Below, piece after piece: positions 47,885 to 60,320 of a DNA stretch of 64,000 bases. How positions within the stretch are numbered: position 1 is the first letter of the stretch; each line of letters starts with the position of its first letter. Position numbers and translations under genes: made by a program. The notes under the pieces are model-generated. The model was not told the DNA's origin, searched no databases, and saw only the letters and a list, made by a program, of their open reading frames with translations. Origin of the DNA: Cystobasidium ongulense (taxonomy: Eukaryota; Basidiomycota; Cystobasidiomycetes; Cystobasidiales; Cystobasidiaceae); contig BQUP01000001.1 of the NCBI GenBank assembly GCA_022835595.1, forward strand, positions 2,542,001-2,606,000, written 5' to 3'.

Positions 47885-48491
47885 TATCGTCAATCACCAA
47901 TCATAATTATGTATCATTCCAAAGAGCATTAGGTAGCATCATTGCACGACTGTATCAACACAGCACATACATAGTATAGAAAGTAATGCAAAGAACGTCA
48001 AAACTTTATGCTACGCCCAACCCGTAGTCGGGCAGTAGTGCAATACGTGCAGCTAGACCACAGTAGAGATATCTGGCTTTTACGCAGTAATCTGCACCAG
48101 AGCAGTTTGCCCAGAGAGTCGGTGAGAGCCTTGAAGATGTTCACTGTTTTCGAAAATGGGTTATCTCCGCTCTAACCCAATCAGAAAAGCTGAATGCGCA
48201 AGAAAGCGCGTCATAAGCATGCTGCACCTCTACAACAAAGCCTCACAGTAGTCCATAGCTTGCTGCATATTCAGTGCAAAGCTTCCTCCTTTACGCACAG
48301 AAGACATGCGACCACGCCGGACTTGCTGTGCAATCTCGCAACCTTTGAACTCTACAGCAACGGCAGAAGCGCAGAGCCGATAAGAGGCAACTACATAGGG
48401 TATATTGCAATGCAAGATGAGAACTGGCGGATTGACTGATTTGATAGTGGAGCTAGAGGACAATAATTGTCTTATACGGAAAGCGAAATAG
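47885..48491. other. Intergenic stretch between converging genes
   Basis: About 600 bp with the two 3' ends. A minus-strand frame continues here (48547-48230) but lies in a different phase from the spliced gene and has no start context. I see no gene. Confidence 0.5.
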
Positions 48492-49659
48492 TCAAGCGGT
48501 CTGGGGCGACTTTGGTAGCTCTGGCAAGTCTGGCAGAACAACACCATCGCTGTGCAAGACCACTACAGGCAAAGACGATCTGTCAGAGTTGAAGCAGCGT
48601 ATAGTGCGTTGTTACGGCTTACAATCATTGACTGGCTTGGCCATAGGAGTGCGACGAACCTTCCGGGATAACGTGGAGAGTTGATTCGCTTCTGTGAGGT
48701 ATCGGCATCAGCACATACTACTGGCGTTATATCACTCCTATCACTCACTGGAAGGCATCTCGGTATTTCCAGCCTGTGCGCCATTGTCGACGTCTACGAA
48801 CCGAGGGCAGGAAAGGTCAATAACGCTTCGCCTCTACATAACTTCGAACTTGTTGAGCAAGGAAACGTACGGAGCTGTTCCAATGCGGTCCGCAAGTCGC
48901 GTCTTCTATGTTGCATACGAGTCGCTGTGGGCCAGATGTTATCTCAGCCACAACGCAAGGTGTAGGCAATGAGACACTACTCACGTCCAAGATTTCTCAA
49001 TGTCGGCATGCTGTTCTTCTTTGCACTCTCGAGGGTATCAATCTTAACACCGTCACTACCAGCGATTCCATCGATCATGACAAGTTTCTCGACACCTGGT
49101 ATCTTTGGCATCTTGTCTTCAGTCTGAGACTGCTCGTCTTGCTGATTGCCGGTTGGCGTTAATTCGGGCACGGTCGCAGCTTGTGCATTCTGTTCGGTGG
49201 TAGGAGCTGAATCACCCTCTTCAAGAGCTTCTTGACCGTCTTCAGCATCTCGAGCAGCTAGTATAATTTTATCTAGCTTGGACCCTGGATTGCAAATGTC
49301 AGACTTCCAAAAACCCAATCAAACTCCGACTATTGTCAAAGCTCACGCTTCTGGTGTCCGACCCAGTTCTCATACTCGCGTAAGGCCTGACCGGCTCGAC
49401 CAAGCAACTCAGGCTTTCTAGCCAGATCGGCGGTCTTCGTACCTGATAGTCCTGATGAGAGAGGATCACCGGTAGAGTCTTCGGAGTCGGGAGTTGCTGC
49501 CATCGACGGAAAGGCAGACATGTCGCTGCCACCCGACATGTCGGGTGAATTGGGCATCGAGGAGAAGCCTACGTCTCGAGAGGGATCAGGTGAAGTGGGA
49601 GCTGCCATAGCAGTCCCAGATGCCAGAGCCAAGAGACTAAAGGCAGCGTAGGTGCGCAT
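48492..49659 (-). CDS. Predicted secreted protein of unknown function
   Basis: Exons are 49659-49347, 49284-48985, 48924-48871, 48793-48749, 48691-48623 and 48562-48492, giving 283 residues. A signal peptide (MRTYAAFSLLALASGTAMAA) is followed by a Ser/Pro/Met/Asp-rich stretch (SPDMSGGSDMSAFPSM), then a helical part (LLGRAGQALREYENWVGHQK), acidic Gln/Thr-rich sequence, and the end LVLHSDGVVLPDLPELPKSPQTA. No cysteine pattern or enzyme motif is seen. An upstream in-frame ATG (49746) would bury the signal peptide, so I chose 49659. Exons 3-6 are short and rest on splice-site choice, so the C-terminal third is less certain than the first two exons. Confidence 0.65.
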
Positions 49660-50124
49660 GGTGAATGATAATGTGGATGTAATGTGAGGAGCGAGGTAAG
49701 AATGGGTTAACGAGGTTGAACGAGAAAGAGAAGGAAGAAGAGGCAACCAAGCAAGCCGCAGCTACCATGTTCTCGGTCCGCCATCACATTGCTATGATAT
49801 TTGTTTATTCACCTGCACGTGCATGCTTGACCAGGACAGGGCGCTTGGGTGGAATCTGAGAAATGATCTACCTGGGCAGGAAATGCTGTCGGGAATGAAG
49901 CTGGCAGTCATATGTCTCAGCTCTTGCTTATAAGTAGCACGAAGTATTGCACGCGTCAGTTAGTGACAAGAAGGCAGTGTTTTTGCAGTATCATAGTACT
50001 TGTGGCGGCAAACCTGATGCATGGGCAGGCCCGATGTAGAGAGCGCAAGGTTGTCAGTGCAGCAATCAATAGTACAACGTATTCGCCTTGTTCGTTCCCG
50101 GTGAACAGGACTGCAAGCTGCAAG
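49660..50124. promoter_or_regulatory. Shared divergent upstream region
   Basis: A 465-bp region lies between the minus-strand secreted-protein gene and the plus-strand membrane-protein gene. No clear boxes are identified. Confidence 0.4.
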
Positions 50125-51363
50125 ATGGCTGACAGCAGTCCCAAGCCAGCTGTGCCCAGCGGTGATGGACCAGCGCCTCAGCCTGCAACGCCCCCGGCAC
50201 CGAGTGATCCGGTTCAAGATACTCAGACAGCCAGTGCATCTGCAGCGCCGAGCGAGCCAGCCTCATTACAGTCAGACGTCACAGGACAGCAGCCAACAGG
50301 TTCTACACCTGAAGGTTCTAGCTCGACTTCCAGGCCAGCTCCAGGCCCGGAAGCATCAGCGATTCAAGGCGCAGGACAGCAAGACGGCACAACCCTCTCG
50401 ACACAGCAGACACATGTACCATCGTTGCCCCCAAAGAACTATCCTAGAGATCCACGCTGGCTCACATATGGCACACTGCCGGCTGCACTGCCTAGTCGCG
50501 TTCTGCCCCGGTTCTTCAAAGCGCTGGCGGTCTTGATCTTCTTGACCGGTACAAGCGCAACACTCCTTACTATTATATATCAAGTAAGTGGGATTTGACC
50601 TATACAGACTTGTGATATTCTTGCTGATAAAACCTTGCAGCGCTTCGTGCTACCCAAGCTGATGCTCACTCGAACTCGACTAGCGGCCTTGCATCAGCAT
50701 CAAGTCTCGCTTTATGACAAGCTTCTACTATCAGCACGGTCTCTCGTATTCTCCAGTGACGATCTATATCCCAGAACTCAGCACCGTATCGCTCAGCTAT
50801 CGGCACCTGATGCGACCCTGCCTGTCCGGGCGCAAGAAGATATGGCTAAGGTGGATGAGCCGTTACCACAGGAGAAGACAATATCCGAATCAGACGAGGA
50901 AGAGCCATTATTCGCCGACGAGAGCCCGCTTGAGAAGTCCAAGCAGCTGAAGTTACCATCGGCTTCGGAGGAAGGCGTCACGACGCGACTACAGCTATCT
51001 TTGGTCAGATTGCAATCCGCATTAAAACAACACCGCACAACACCGACCAGTGTGCTCGTCACCAATGAAGATGGCGACGACGACGACGAAGCACCTCTGC
51101 CCGACCAAACGCAGGCACAGAAGACAATGAAGTCACTGGAAGCACTTTCAACTTTCCTTACAAACGAGGCGTTCTATGCTTCAACGCCGGCTTTTTCTGC
51201 TGCTAGCTATGGGTGGAATTATGGAGGGTCATCATCGATACCGCAACGCAGCGGAATGGATAGAGATAAGATAGCTCATGTAAAGAATGAGATAAGAAGT
51301 TTGAAGGGTATGCTCTTGACAAGGCGGAATTTCGCGATCCCAAAACCGGAAATTTCAGTGTAG
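50125..51363 (+). CDS. Single-pass membrane protein with disordered N-terminus
   Basis: Exons are 50125-50583 and 50641-51363, giving 393 residues. The first ~110 residues are Pro/Ser/Gln/Thr-rich and disordered. Then come NYPRDPRWLTYGTLPAALPSR, one membrane helix (FKALAVLIFLTGTSATLLTIIYQ), a basic helix-forming segment (FVLPKLMLTRTRLAALHQHQ) and an acidic C-terminal half. The layout of one helix followed by a coiled segment recalls Pex14/Pex17-type peroxisomal membrane proteins, but no diagnostic motif supports that. The frame is open upstream to 49912, yet MADSSPK is the sensible start. Confidence 0.75.
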
Positions 51364-51439
51364 CATTAGGAATGTCTCCACCACTGCGAATATAGTATTA
51401 CAACAACAACATTACAGGTAGCCGAAAGTCTTCATGCGT

Positions 51440-54400
51440 CTAGCGGCTTGTCTGACAGCTACAGGAACAGTCCGCAACCGGACATTCGACATTACCTCGA
51501 GCGAACCACTCCAAGAAATGAGCTGCATGACCACCGTGACGGCATTGTCTGCGAACCATCAGTCTGCGTCAGCATGTGAGCCACAGTCCTCGGTCAGATA
51601 CTCATACCACTCACTGACACCAGCACCAACTCGTAGTCGCCTCATCGCCCGTCAGCGACACCTCGATAGAGTCAAGGCAAATAGCACATCGAGGGAAGGA
51701 CTTTGCACAGTTGGGACACCGCGTTACCTGACACGCTCGACCATTAGCACGATTCCGCTCAATGTTGCACGTGAAGACGCTTACTCGGCTAGCTGCATTT
51801 GCGCTGTTGCGAAGTTTATGTTGGGGCGCATGTCCATCAGGTTTACGCGGTGATATCGTCTCATTGCAGAAATGACACCGGATGAGTCTGTAAGGACGGT
51901 AGAATACTTAGTGATCGTAACGAGGCGGTCGAAGTTCAGAAACTCACATGTGAGGTGGCGCAGCCAAAGCACCTATTGCAGCACTACTATCTTCAGAACC
52001 TTTCACTGCCAAACTTGCACGCATTTTGTTCCCTCGGGCAATATCAAATTTGGCTCTGACAGTGTATAGTGTCCAGTGGTCTAGCATTTTTCTGTACGCC
52101 TCTATCCACCTTTCGACGCGATTATCTTGGATCTGACCCGGGTGCACAAAGGCACCTGCTAATGCGGCAGTTTGCACATCTCCTGTGCGATCCACATAGC
52201 TTTGAAGGAGGGATATGCCATTGTTCTCTAGTCCTGTTAACAATAGACCATCAAGCTCGCCAGACTTGATAGCCTTGTTCGCAATGCTCTCCAGTGTTCT
52301 CGTAAGCTTGATCAAGTAGTCATGTCAGCTTAATTTACTACTTTCTGTACTTTATGGCGGCTTACCTCGTCATCGGGAAGGAAGCGCAATGCTACACCTA
52401 TCCTATCCTTTAAAGGTAAAGCATCTTCATCCAGAACATCCTTCCAGTCTCCCGTTGCCAGGTAAGCGAATATCGCACGCATAAATGGATCATCAAGGCT
52501 TGTACTCAAGCCTGAGCATAGCTCGTTGAACGCGGAACTTCCGCCGCTATCTCGCTGCGACAGGTAAGTTGCTAAAATCGGTGCTAGCAATTTCAGTCGC
52601 TCATCTGGGAAATTGAGTGCTCAGTGGTCATCATGTCTGTCGTCTGACGAATCAAGCTCACCTTTGTTCGCCTTCAATGAACGTATAGCCAGCTCGATAT
52701 TTCCGCTAAACAAAGCCCACGCTGCGGCTTTCTCCGGCTGATTATGTTGTTCATACCTTCTGATCACCGAAGCTACATCACCATTCGCAAAGTCGGGTCC
52801 AATGGAAGCGAGAGCTAATTGTCTCTGAGCCGGTCTCGAGCTTATAGTGAAAGGTGTAACTCCATTCTTCTTATTCATAGCAGCACACGCTCGTACATAA
52901 GCTGCTTCTTGAGCTCTATTGGCATCTCCTTTTTTGATGCTACTTTTGACATCGTCAACAACTCCAGTATGTCCAGTTTGTTGACTTATGGCTTTATTTC
53001 GGCGAGAAGTAGTTGTCGAGCTTCGTTTGTTTCCTCCGCCCGAAAGTCCAGCCTCCAGCGAAGACGAAGGAATGGGAGACGAAACGAATTCATGAGGTGG
53101 AAAACCGCGTAATATTGATAAGACACCCTTGAAGCCGAAATCATAATCATTTACAAACGCTCTTCCACCAGCTGAGATGGTAGCTGCATGATCGACCCAG
53201 TTCCATAGCTCGTGAAGGCCTGAGTCCTTGACAAGACGTCTATTACGTATTGGATCAAGTCCGTATCCTTCTGCGGCACGTTTGCGCATGACAATTGAGA
53301 TGTCTTTCTCCAATGAAGGTATCTTCGATGCGTTTATAGGTGGCGCATCGTCATCATCGTCGCTTGTCTTGTATGCTTCAAAGTCATCCCTGTCTGGCTG
53401 TCTTCGAGTACGTACTTTTCGGCGATGATGGTGATGATGACTATGCCTTTCCGGCGAGACGTTGCCAGAAGCAACATTAAATATCCTGCCATTGACTCGG
53501 TCGCTTGAAACCTCTGGTGATCCGTGTAGAGCAGGTCTTATCGAGGCCGGTCGGCCACGGGTGATTGAAGATGACAGAGAAAGAGCCAGATTGTCGCCTT
53601 CAACGCTGAATTTGTTTTCCCAAGAATAAGCAAACTGCCCAGAAGTCTGTGAGAATTAGGCAGAATAAGATGGATGTGCAGTCAAGCAGGGCAGAAGATA
53701 GAGTGTATCCTACCGCGAAAGCTAGTTGCGGAGATTCTTTGACCTCGCAGAACTCGACGGATCCTTCTTTGTTGACGGTGACGAACCTTTGAGGTCCACC
53801 GGAACCAGGGATGAATGCGAACGAGGTTAAAGGCTTGGAGAGATTGCCAGCTGCAAAAGCTGATTAGCAGGGGTTTCATATAGCATGTTTTATGTAGAAT
53901 TCGACTCACTCCTCCTTTCGTAATACAATGTGGGCAAAGGAGCATTCTCGTCCTGCGATGTTGAACGAAGCATTAAGCCGGCTCCATCATTGATACTTTG
54001 ATCGCCCATTTTCGCTTTGGACGTTATATTCCTCGTATTCGACTCTACTTCGAACATATTCCATGCAGAGAGGTGATTGGCATCTCTATCTAATGTAGCT
54101 AGGTGGCCTCTTCTAGTAGTTGAGAAGGCCACTTGAATAGTCGCTCCGGTACTGGTAGTTCCACCGGTAACGGTAGAGCTAGAAGGTGTCAGAGAGAGTT
54201 TAGAAGCTTGTCTAGCTAGGGAAGATGCTGAATTATTATTGTTATTATTCCCATTGTTATCTTTTTTGTTTCTATCTGTTTTGGCGATTCCATCCTCGGA
54301 TGAGAAAGTGAGTATAGGTTCGGCGTTATGTCTTAAATCCCACATTCGTACTATACCATCTTCTCCTACACTAGCGAAACGATGAGAATCAAAAGGGTCT

Positions 54401-55274
54401 GCAACGAGTGAGGAAACATTTCTTGATGACATTATAGATGTTGCTGTTGAATTTGAAGATGGGTTTGCTCTTAGATCATAGCATCTTATCCATTTGAGGG
54501 CCATAGCTGCTATGAGAGTCCGAGGTGAATGTAAAAAGGTAGCTGCCGAGACTTGCTCCGATAAGCCGAACTGTGCTATAGGCTTGATGTCGGTCGTATT
54601 AGAGGAAGGGGCATGATGGGATCCGCCGACTGAACTAGGCGATTTGATTCTTTGCACTGGATAGTCACCATCGTTGCTATCTTCGAGCCCGCTGTTAGAA
54701 GTCGAAGTAGATCCGAATGCACCCTTGATATCCCAAATGAGTAGCGAATTGTCACGAACTTTATCATATCCAGTAACGATGAGATTAGGCTCGTTGTGTG
54801 AAAAAGCGACGACATTGCACGGGCGTGGGTGTCGTACATTGAGGTGGACTATGCTCGGCGTTGGATTCGAAGTATAGAAGGGAGTTTCGGTGATTCGCAG
54901 GAGGATGGTGCGGCCTGTCAGGAGCCCTACGGCAGTAAGGTCATCGTATGCTGGATCTGGCGACCATGCGAAGCTCTGGGAGCCCGTTGGTCAGAGGTGA
55001 ATAGCCAAGTATCAGTCGTTTCCCTGTCCTTAGGCCGGACTGATCGTGGAGATATCGAATAACACACCTTGAAAGCAGGCAAGTCACTGCACACTCCCAC
55101 AGTCTTGCTAGCAGCTCTCTTCTTTGCCTGTGCCGTATGCAAGCCTTTGGTATTGCTGTCGCCTACATATTCGCATAGTCGAAGCTCGTTTGTGCCGGAC
55201 ACCAGGAACTTGCTGCTTCCGGGAATGGAGGACCATTGCACCCGTCTACTTGCACTGCTTTGGTTGTTTGACAT
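51440..55274 (-). CDS. SEA4: MIOS/Sea4 subunit of the SEA (GATOR2) complex
   Basis: Exons are 55274-55068, 54975-53910, 53850-53714, 53646-52662, 52604-52366, 52306-51948, 51887-51615 and 51563-51440, giving 1,129 residues. Mio/Sea4 acts at the vacuole/lysosome in amino-acid signalling to TORC1. An N-terminal WD propeller ([39 protein letters not shown]) carries Asn-rich and Ser/Thr insertions. An alpha-solenoid follows ([17 protein letters not shown]). The C-terminal zinc module has [38 protein letters not shown] and [11 protein letters not shown]. The last exon completes that zinc motif, confirming the stop. Intron 5 uses an AAG acceptor. The first start is 160 bp from the divergent vWA gene. 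Confidence 0.95.
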
Positions 55275-55434
55275 TGCGGGTCGACTTGTCTGCAGCTGCG
55301 TGTGCTCGGTGTGTCATGCCATGATGGTCTGTTGGTTCGGTACCATCGATTGCCTCGAGAGAAAGACGGCAATGGCGAAGCATGGCGCACGACTGGCTTC
55401 CTCTTGCTCCCAATCTGCAACAACTCAATTCAGT

Positions 55435-56927
55435 ATGGTAGGGACAATACGGCGACCAATGCAAGAGCCGGCAGACAGCAGCAGTGGTGCACCTCCCCCG
55501 CCGTCGTATCAAGCTGCCATCTCGCCGTCGGCGGCACGAGTGCCCGCAGGCAGCAGTGGCAACATCAACGCTGGAGCATTCCAACAGCAGCAGCAGCAGC
55601 ATCATCAGCAACAGCCTGCCAATGCACGACACAGTGTAGCTGGCGTAGGCAGCGAGTATGGAAGACCTCCAAGTCAAGCTCATGTGCCAGCGAGGCCCCA
55701 AAGCTACGCATACGCCCAACCAGGCGCCCCACCGGTCCCTCCATCCAGTCGCCAGACCTTCCAGCAGCCCCAAGGCCCGCCACCACCACAGAGAGCTCCC
55801 AGCATGGCTTCTACTCACTCTGCTGCTCTTCCTGCTGAACCCTCGAATCGAGGCTTGCAACGCTCCAACACACAAGAAGACCGACTAGCGGTCTGTACGT
55901 CTATACGCTGGCTTGGCACAGCCCATTGTACTTTCTCTGACGACTTTGTTCTATTTATTCTATATCGAACATAAACAGTGAGAAGATACGATGTAAGTTT
56001 CTCCTTCTCACTCACTCTCACACTATCATTCTCATCTGATAAACCACTTTGATCATTCCCAGACTTGCATTTTAATCGACGATTCAGCGTCGATGTATGA
56101 CCTTTGGCAAGAAACGGAAGCAGCTCTAAGTGGAATAGTAGAACAAGTCATTAAATATGATTCAGATGGATTGGACATCTATTTCTTGAATTCTACCCAT
56201 GCGCTTCAAGGTGCTAAAGATAGCGCTTCTATTCGGGAATTGTTCCAGTATGTCGGTCCGGTTGGTGAAAGTACACCTACGGAGATCAGGGTAAGCACAT
56301 ATACCTCACGATGTGGTGAATTAGTACTTTATTGACGATGAAAACTCTTCCTCCAGGTCGAAGAATTATTGTCGCCATACTTGGAATTATGCGAAAGGGC
56401 GAAGGCGTCAGGTCAACCTATGCCGAAACCATTAAATCTGTTATGTATCACTGATGGCCAAGCCGACGACCCCGATACTTTAGCATATGTACGTTCTCTA
56501 TTACACATGCACTCGAACACTATTAATCTATCCTAATTCCCGATTATGTCACAAAAACCGCAGACTCTTCAAGGATTCGCGAAAAGGTTGGATGACATAA
56601 GAGCACCGTTAACACAACTAGGAGTACAATTCGTCCAAATTGGAAATGATCCAGCAGCAACAGAAGCATTGAAAGAATTGGATGATGAGTTGTCGGATTG
56701 TCGAGATATGGTTGATACCACGCCTTACTCTGGTAAAATCAATTCTGATTTCTTGATTAAAGTTGCTCTAGGTAGTATAAATCGGAGAATTGATAGGTCA
56801 GGTTAGCATTTTTGTTTTTCCAATAAATGTAGATGACTATGTTAGTGTTCACAGAAGGTTGGAGGAGAACGAGTTCTGGCGTAGGGCCGAAAGTCTCGGT
56901 ATTATGGCGTCACCCGAGAGCTCGTAA
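55435..56927 (+). CDS. von Willebrand factor A-domain protein with Pro/Gln-rich N-terminus
   Basis: Exons are 55435-55894, 55979-55992, 56063-56290, 56357-56488, 56564-56796 and 56855-56927, giving 379 residues. The N-terminal ~150 residues are Pro/Gln/Ser-rich with a polyglutamine/His run from CAG-type codons (about 55582-55611). The vWA domain follows: RRYDTCILIDDSASM contains the DxSxS metal-site motif, with GPVGESTPTE, LNLLCITDGQADD and VQFVQIGNDPAATEAL. Exon 2 is a 14-nt microexon that completes the sequence just before the metal motif. Similar stand-alone vWA proteins are widespread in basidiomycetes; the partner and role are unknown. The frame stays open further upstream, so the start is a choice. 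Confidence 0.85.
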
Positions 56928-57508
56928 GCATTGACTTCCTTGGCTAGTGTAAAATAACATATTCAGTAATATGGAAACAGTCTGCTCCTTTACCGAGGAG
57001 GTCGATTTAGTGTAGCTTTGTATCAGCGAGGTTGGGTTGGCGAGATAAACTTGAAGTGAAAGATTGAATTAAAGAAAGATCGAAGCAAAGAACTTCGAAA
57101 TATCGTAACGAAGGCAATATGATCTTGATGTTGCGTTTGCACTTCTGTCTACTCGCAAGTCGAAGGAAAAGAGGCACGTCCTTTGCAATATTTGGCTGCG
57201 TTTTATAAGCTACATAATACAGCCAGAGTAGAGATTGGCGCACTGAAACTGTCTATATTACGGTAGGTGGATATATAGTAGGAGCTGCTGTAGCGCAACG
57301 AAGAGAAATGGAGTATTATTATCGATATTAATGTATGTATTTACGCACTATTCGCTGTAGTAAAACAGTGAAAAGTGAAAGAAGGAAGGTTACAAATGCT
57401 AAATCTCGCAAATGCGAATATTGGTGAGGTATTTTTCCTTTTATTTTGCTATTATTAATGATTGGAAAGATTTGCAGGTTGAAGCGAAGATGTATTGGAG
57501 AAAAAGGT
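56928..57508. other. Intergenic region between converging genes
   Basis: AT-rich 3' flanks of the vWA gene and the four-helix gene. No gene, tRNA or repeat is recognised. Confidence 0.6.
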
Positions 57509-58289
57509 TTAGACGACTACGGCTCCTCTGATACCTTCCTTGGCGTGTGAAACGCCTAGAAGAACCCAAGGGAAAGTAAGAGCGTGCATGATAGCCTGGA
57601 TCCATCCGATCCTGTATTTGGGTAAGCGTAGACAAGATTAGTCGGATCTTCAACGACTAGACCAGGGTACACGAAAACAGCAAAGATTCCCGACTCACCA
57701 TTCAGTGGCGCGGATGGTTGAGCGGTGATCATAGCCACTGCCCTTGAGCGCAGCCTCGAGAGATGCACCGACTGCAATCCAGAAGATGAGGGTGATGGTG
57801 AGGTAGATGAAGTGTGCGAAACCAGTGTTGATGAATTTCATTCTCTTGAAAGTTCCGACGGCCATAATGAGGCCAAAGAGGAACGTCCATACTGCGAAAG
57901 GCAAGAAACAAAAGCAACATCGTCAGCTGAGAGGTAGCTAGCGAGTATTCAAGAGAACGACTTCTCACATCCGGTGAACAGAGCGAATCGTACGGCGCTC
58001 CTCAATGATCCGCCATAGTCTCCACCATTGTCACCTTTCCCAACCAGGTAACCCGAAGTACCAATTTCGATGATCGCAAACAGCGACATGAAGACATACC
58101 AAGCTGGCAGAGCTTTACCGACGAGACTGTTGAGATACACGAGAGAGCGAAGAAGATCAGAGAGTGTCGTTCGGCTGGGCGGCTGTGGCTCCACCCGTGT
58201 CGTCATTGGAAGCGTTTCGGGCCACCGTGCCAAAGCCAGACAAGCGAGACAGAGTGTATGGCTTACCTGTCTGATGAGAAAAAGCCCAT
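57509..58289 (-). CDS. Four-helix membrane protein, MARVEL-like
   Basis: Exons are 58289-58267, 58126-57969, 57891-57699 and 57611-57509, giving 158 residues. Four hydrophobic segments are seen: LPAWYVFMSLFAIIEIGTSG, LFTGLWTFLFGLIMAVGTF, FAHFIYLTITLIFWIAVGAS and WIQAIMHALTFPWVLLGVS. Short termini and small loops fit the MARVEL/Nce102-like size class of fungal membrane proteins, but I see no decisive motif. Exon 1 codes only seven residues (MGFFSSD). The splice at the last junction gives TEW-IGW in frame. Function is unknown; membrane-domain organisation would be a guess. Confidence 0.8.
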
Positions 58290-58827
58290 GCTGATGTCGA
58301 GTGTGGTTGTGAGAGAGTATGCGTGTGGAGCGTGCTGTTACTGCTGAGTTGTGCAAAGCCAAGATACAAAACAAAGAAAAGCTGAAGTTGAAATGCGGCG
58401 GGCTTTCCACAAGAAGATCGAGCGACTCTGGCGAGCATCAAGCCTTTTCTTTTTTACGTCAGTCTGCGGATTAGTCAGAGCATTGGGTAAGCATGGTGCA
58501 CCGTTTTGGCCATACACGGATATGCAGCGTCGTACGTGCTCGCTGTCCGGATAGCATCGACTTGCACTTGTCCTCGTCGTGCTTCCTGCTGTGCTATGCC
58601 TGTCGCCTGTCGAATACGCCACACCGAAGCAGGCGGGGCGGGTCAGGCACAAGTGACGACTTGCACATATACTAGACATTATCATCATTAAGTTGTACCT
58701 CGCTGCATTACTGCTCCCTTCTGCTAATACTCGTATAACAACACTGCATGCTATCTAAATGGACTGGGTATATGCTCAACTGCTATACTTCCACAATAAC
58801 ACATTATACTTTTATACAGGCACTTAG
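58290..58827. other. Intergenic stretch
   Basis: Promoter of the four-helix gene plus the 3' end of NC2-beta. Short frames on both strands overlap and none is convincing. Confidence 0.5.
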
Positions 58828-59640
58828 CTACTGCTCCGCCGCAGCTGCTTCGTAGCGCGCTTTACTACCAGCGAAGAGCTGCTCCTGAACTCGCAGTAAC
58901 TCCTCCTCTGTCATCCCTGACGCCGCCATCTTGTTGCCTTTTCTCGCTTTCGTTTCCTGCAATGAGGATACGAAAGAAGAAATAACCCCGTAAGCAAGTC
59001 AGCACATGCTTCGTTGGTTTTTTGTCTATGAAAGAAGTGCGCGACATACCTTGCTCTGCTGCTTGTGCTCCGTCGCTACTTCAGATACTTGATCAACGTA
59101 TGATTCAAAGCCGAGCGACTGTAGAAAGGGCTATGTCAGAAGGAACGATAGACCAAGTAACGGTATGGTGCCTGGTAATACCTTTAGTGCACTCGTAATA
59201 TGCTCAGGTAGAATAGTCTTCTTTGAGTCCTTCTCGCAGATCTCATTAGCCTCGCTCGAGACGAGTAGAATGAATTCTTGATAGCAATACCATCAGCTTA
59301 GCAGGAACCTTTGATGTCATTTGAGAGTGCACTACCTTTTAGACAATCTCCTAAGAATTCCTTGACGTCCTTGCCGCACACCAGGTCACTGGGTAGTTTC
59401 TCTATTCGAGCCATAGTCAAAGGCAACGGGATCCAGCAGCAATTAGTATTGTACGTCAAGGCACAACAAAGAATAGCAAGTCAGTATAACTCTTTTCACA
59501 ATTGGCTGATGAGTGCGCTTTGCCATGGGTCCACAAACTCCAAACGACTCACCGGTCACGAGCTTTGAAACCGTCGCTTTTGGCAAGCTGAGTTCATCCG
59601 AGCTGGCTGTCCCGCCGATAGGGCCTTCGTTGTCCGACAT
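58828..59640 (-). CDS. NCB2: Negative cofactor 2 beta subunit (Dr1)
   Basis: Exons are 59640-59553, 59401-59336, 59276-59182, 59118-59050 and 58956-58828, giving 148 residues, the family size. NC2-beta pairs with NC2-alpha through a histone fold and binds TBP on DNA to repress or retune RNA polymerase II initiation. Visible are ELSLPKATVSKLV, FLGDCLKEFILLVSSEANEICEKDSKKTI, PEHITSALKSLGFESYVDQVSEV and the C-terminal MTEEELLRVQEQLFAGSKARY. Intron 2 uses an AAG acceptor. For intron 3 I chose the downstream CTACAG, which yields the conserved ALKSLGF; the upstream TAG would add four residues. The gene is divergent from SmF (212 bp). Confidence 0.94.
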
Positions 59641-59852
59641 AGCTGTTTATCCTCCGTTATAGGGATTCAAGGCTACGCTGGTGGTGTTCGCCGTCTGTTC
59701 TTCATGCGGATTGATTAGCGAAAAGCAAAGAGATTGTAGCCACCTCGCTTGCTTGAGGGCAGTCGTCGCTCTTTCTCGCCTCGACTCACGCACGCGAGAC
59801 CGCACAGCAGCAACAACCTCAGATATACCATCTACATACTCACACTTGAGCT

Positions 59853-60320
59853 ATGGCAGTCACGCCCGTCAACCCCAAGCCATTCCTGCAAGGACAGTCC
59901 GGCAAGCAGGTCGTCGTACGCTTGAAATGGGGAATGGAATACAAGGGATACTTGGTGTCCACAGACAGCTACATGAATTTGCAGGTGGGTGGACACTCTC
60001 ACGCATTACAACAAGTTAGCGAGCGCAGATTTGTTGACCGTCATTTGCTTGTCTCTGCAGCTCGCCAATACAGAGGAAATGCAGGATGGTGAATCGAAAG
60101 GATCATTAGGAGAAGTCTTCATTCGGTAAGCTCAGCACGAGGTTCAGATTAGGGGCATCCGCATCAGTTACTGATAGAATACGCTATTTCTCAGATGCAA
60201 TAACGTACGTCCTTGCTATTACGGCTCGTCGAGTAAAAGCCATCATGAATGCTTTCACTAACTTTTCTTGATCACGTTGGCGCTCTCTTGCATTTCGCGA
60301 AACAGGTCCTATGGATGTAA
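59853..60320 (+). CDS. SMX3: Small nuclear ribonucleoprotein SmF
   Basis: Exons are 59853-59984, 60061-60125, 60195-60204 and 60306-60320, giving 73 residues. SmF is one of seven Sm-ring proteins on U1, U2, U4 and U5 snRNAs. Sm1 is [27 protein letters not shown] and Sm2 is EVFIRCNNVLWM. Exon 3 is a 10-nt microexon, and the last exon codes only VLWM plus the stop. Without them the conserved RCNNVLW ending is lost, so I trust this model. It is slightly shorter than most SmF proteins because little follows the Sm2 motif. Confidence 0.92.

Noticed and set aside
49912-50124. Upstream extension of the single-pass membrane protein
   Set aside because: The frame is open to 49912 but the extra residues are Cys/Arg-rich and unlike the rest; MADSSPK at 50125 fits the disordered N-terminus.
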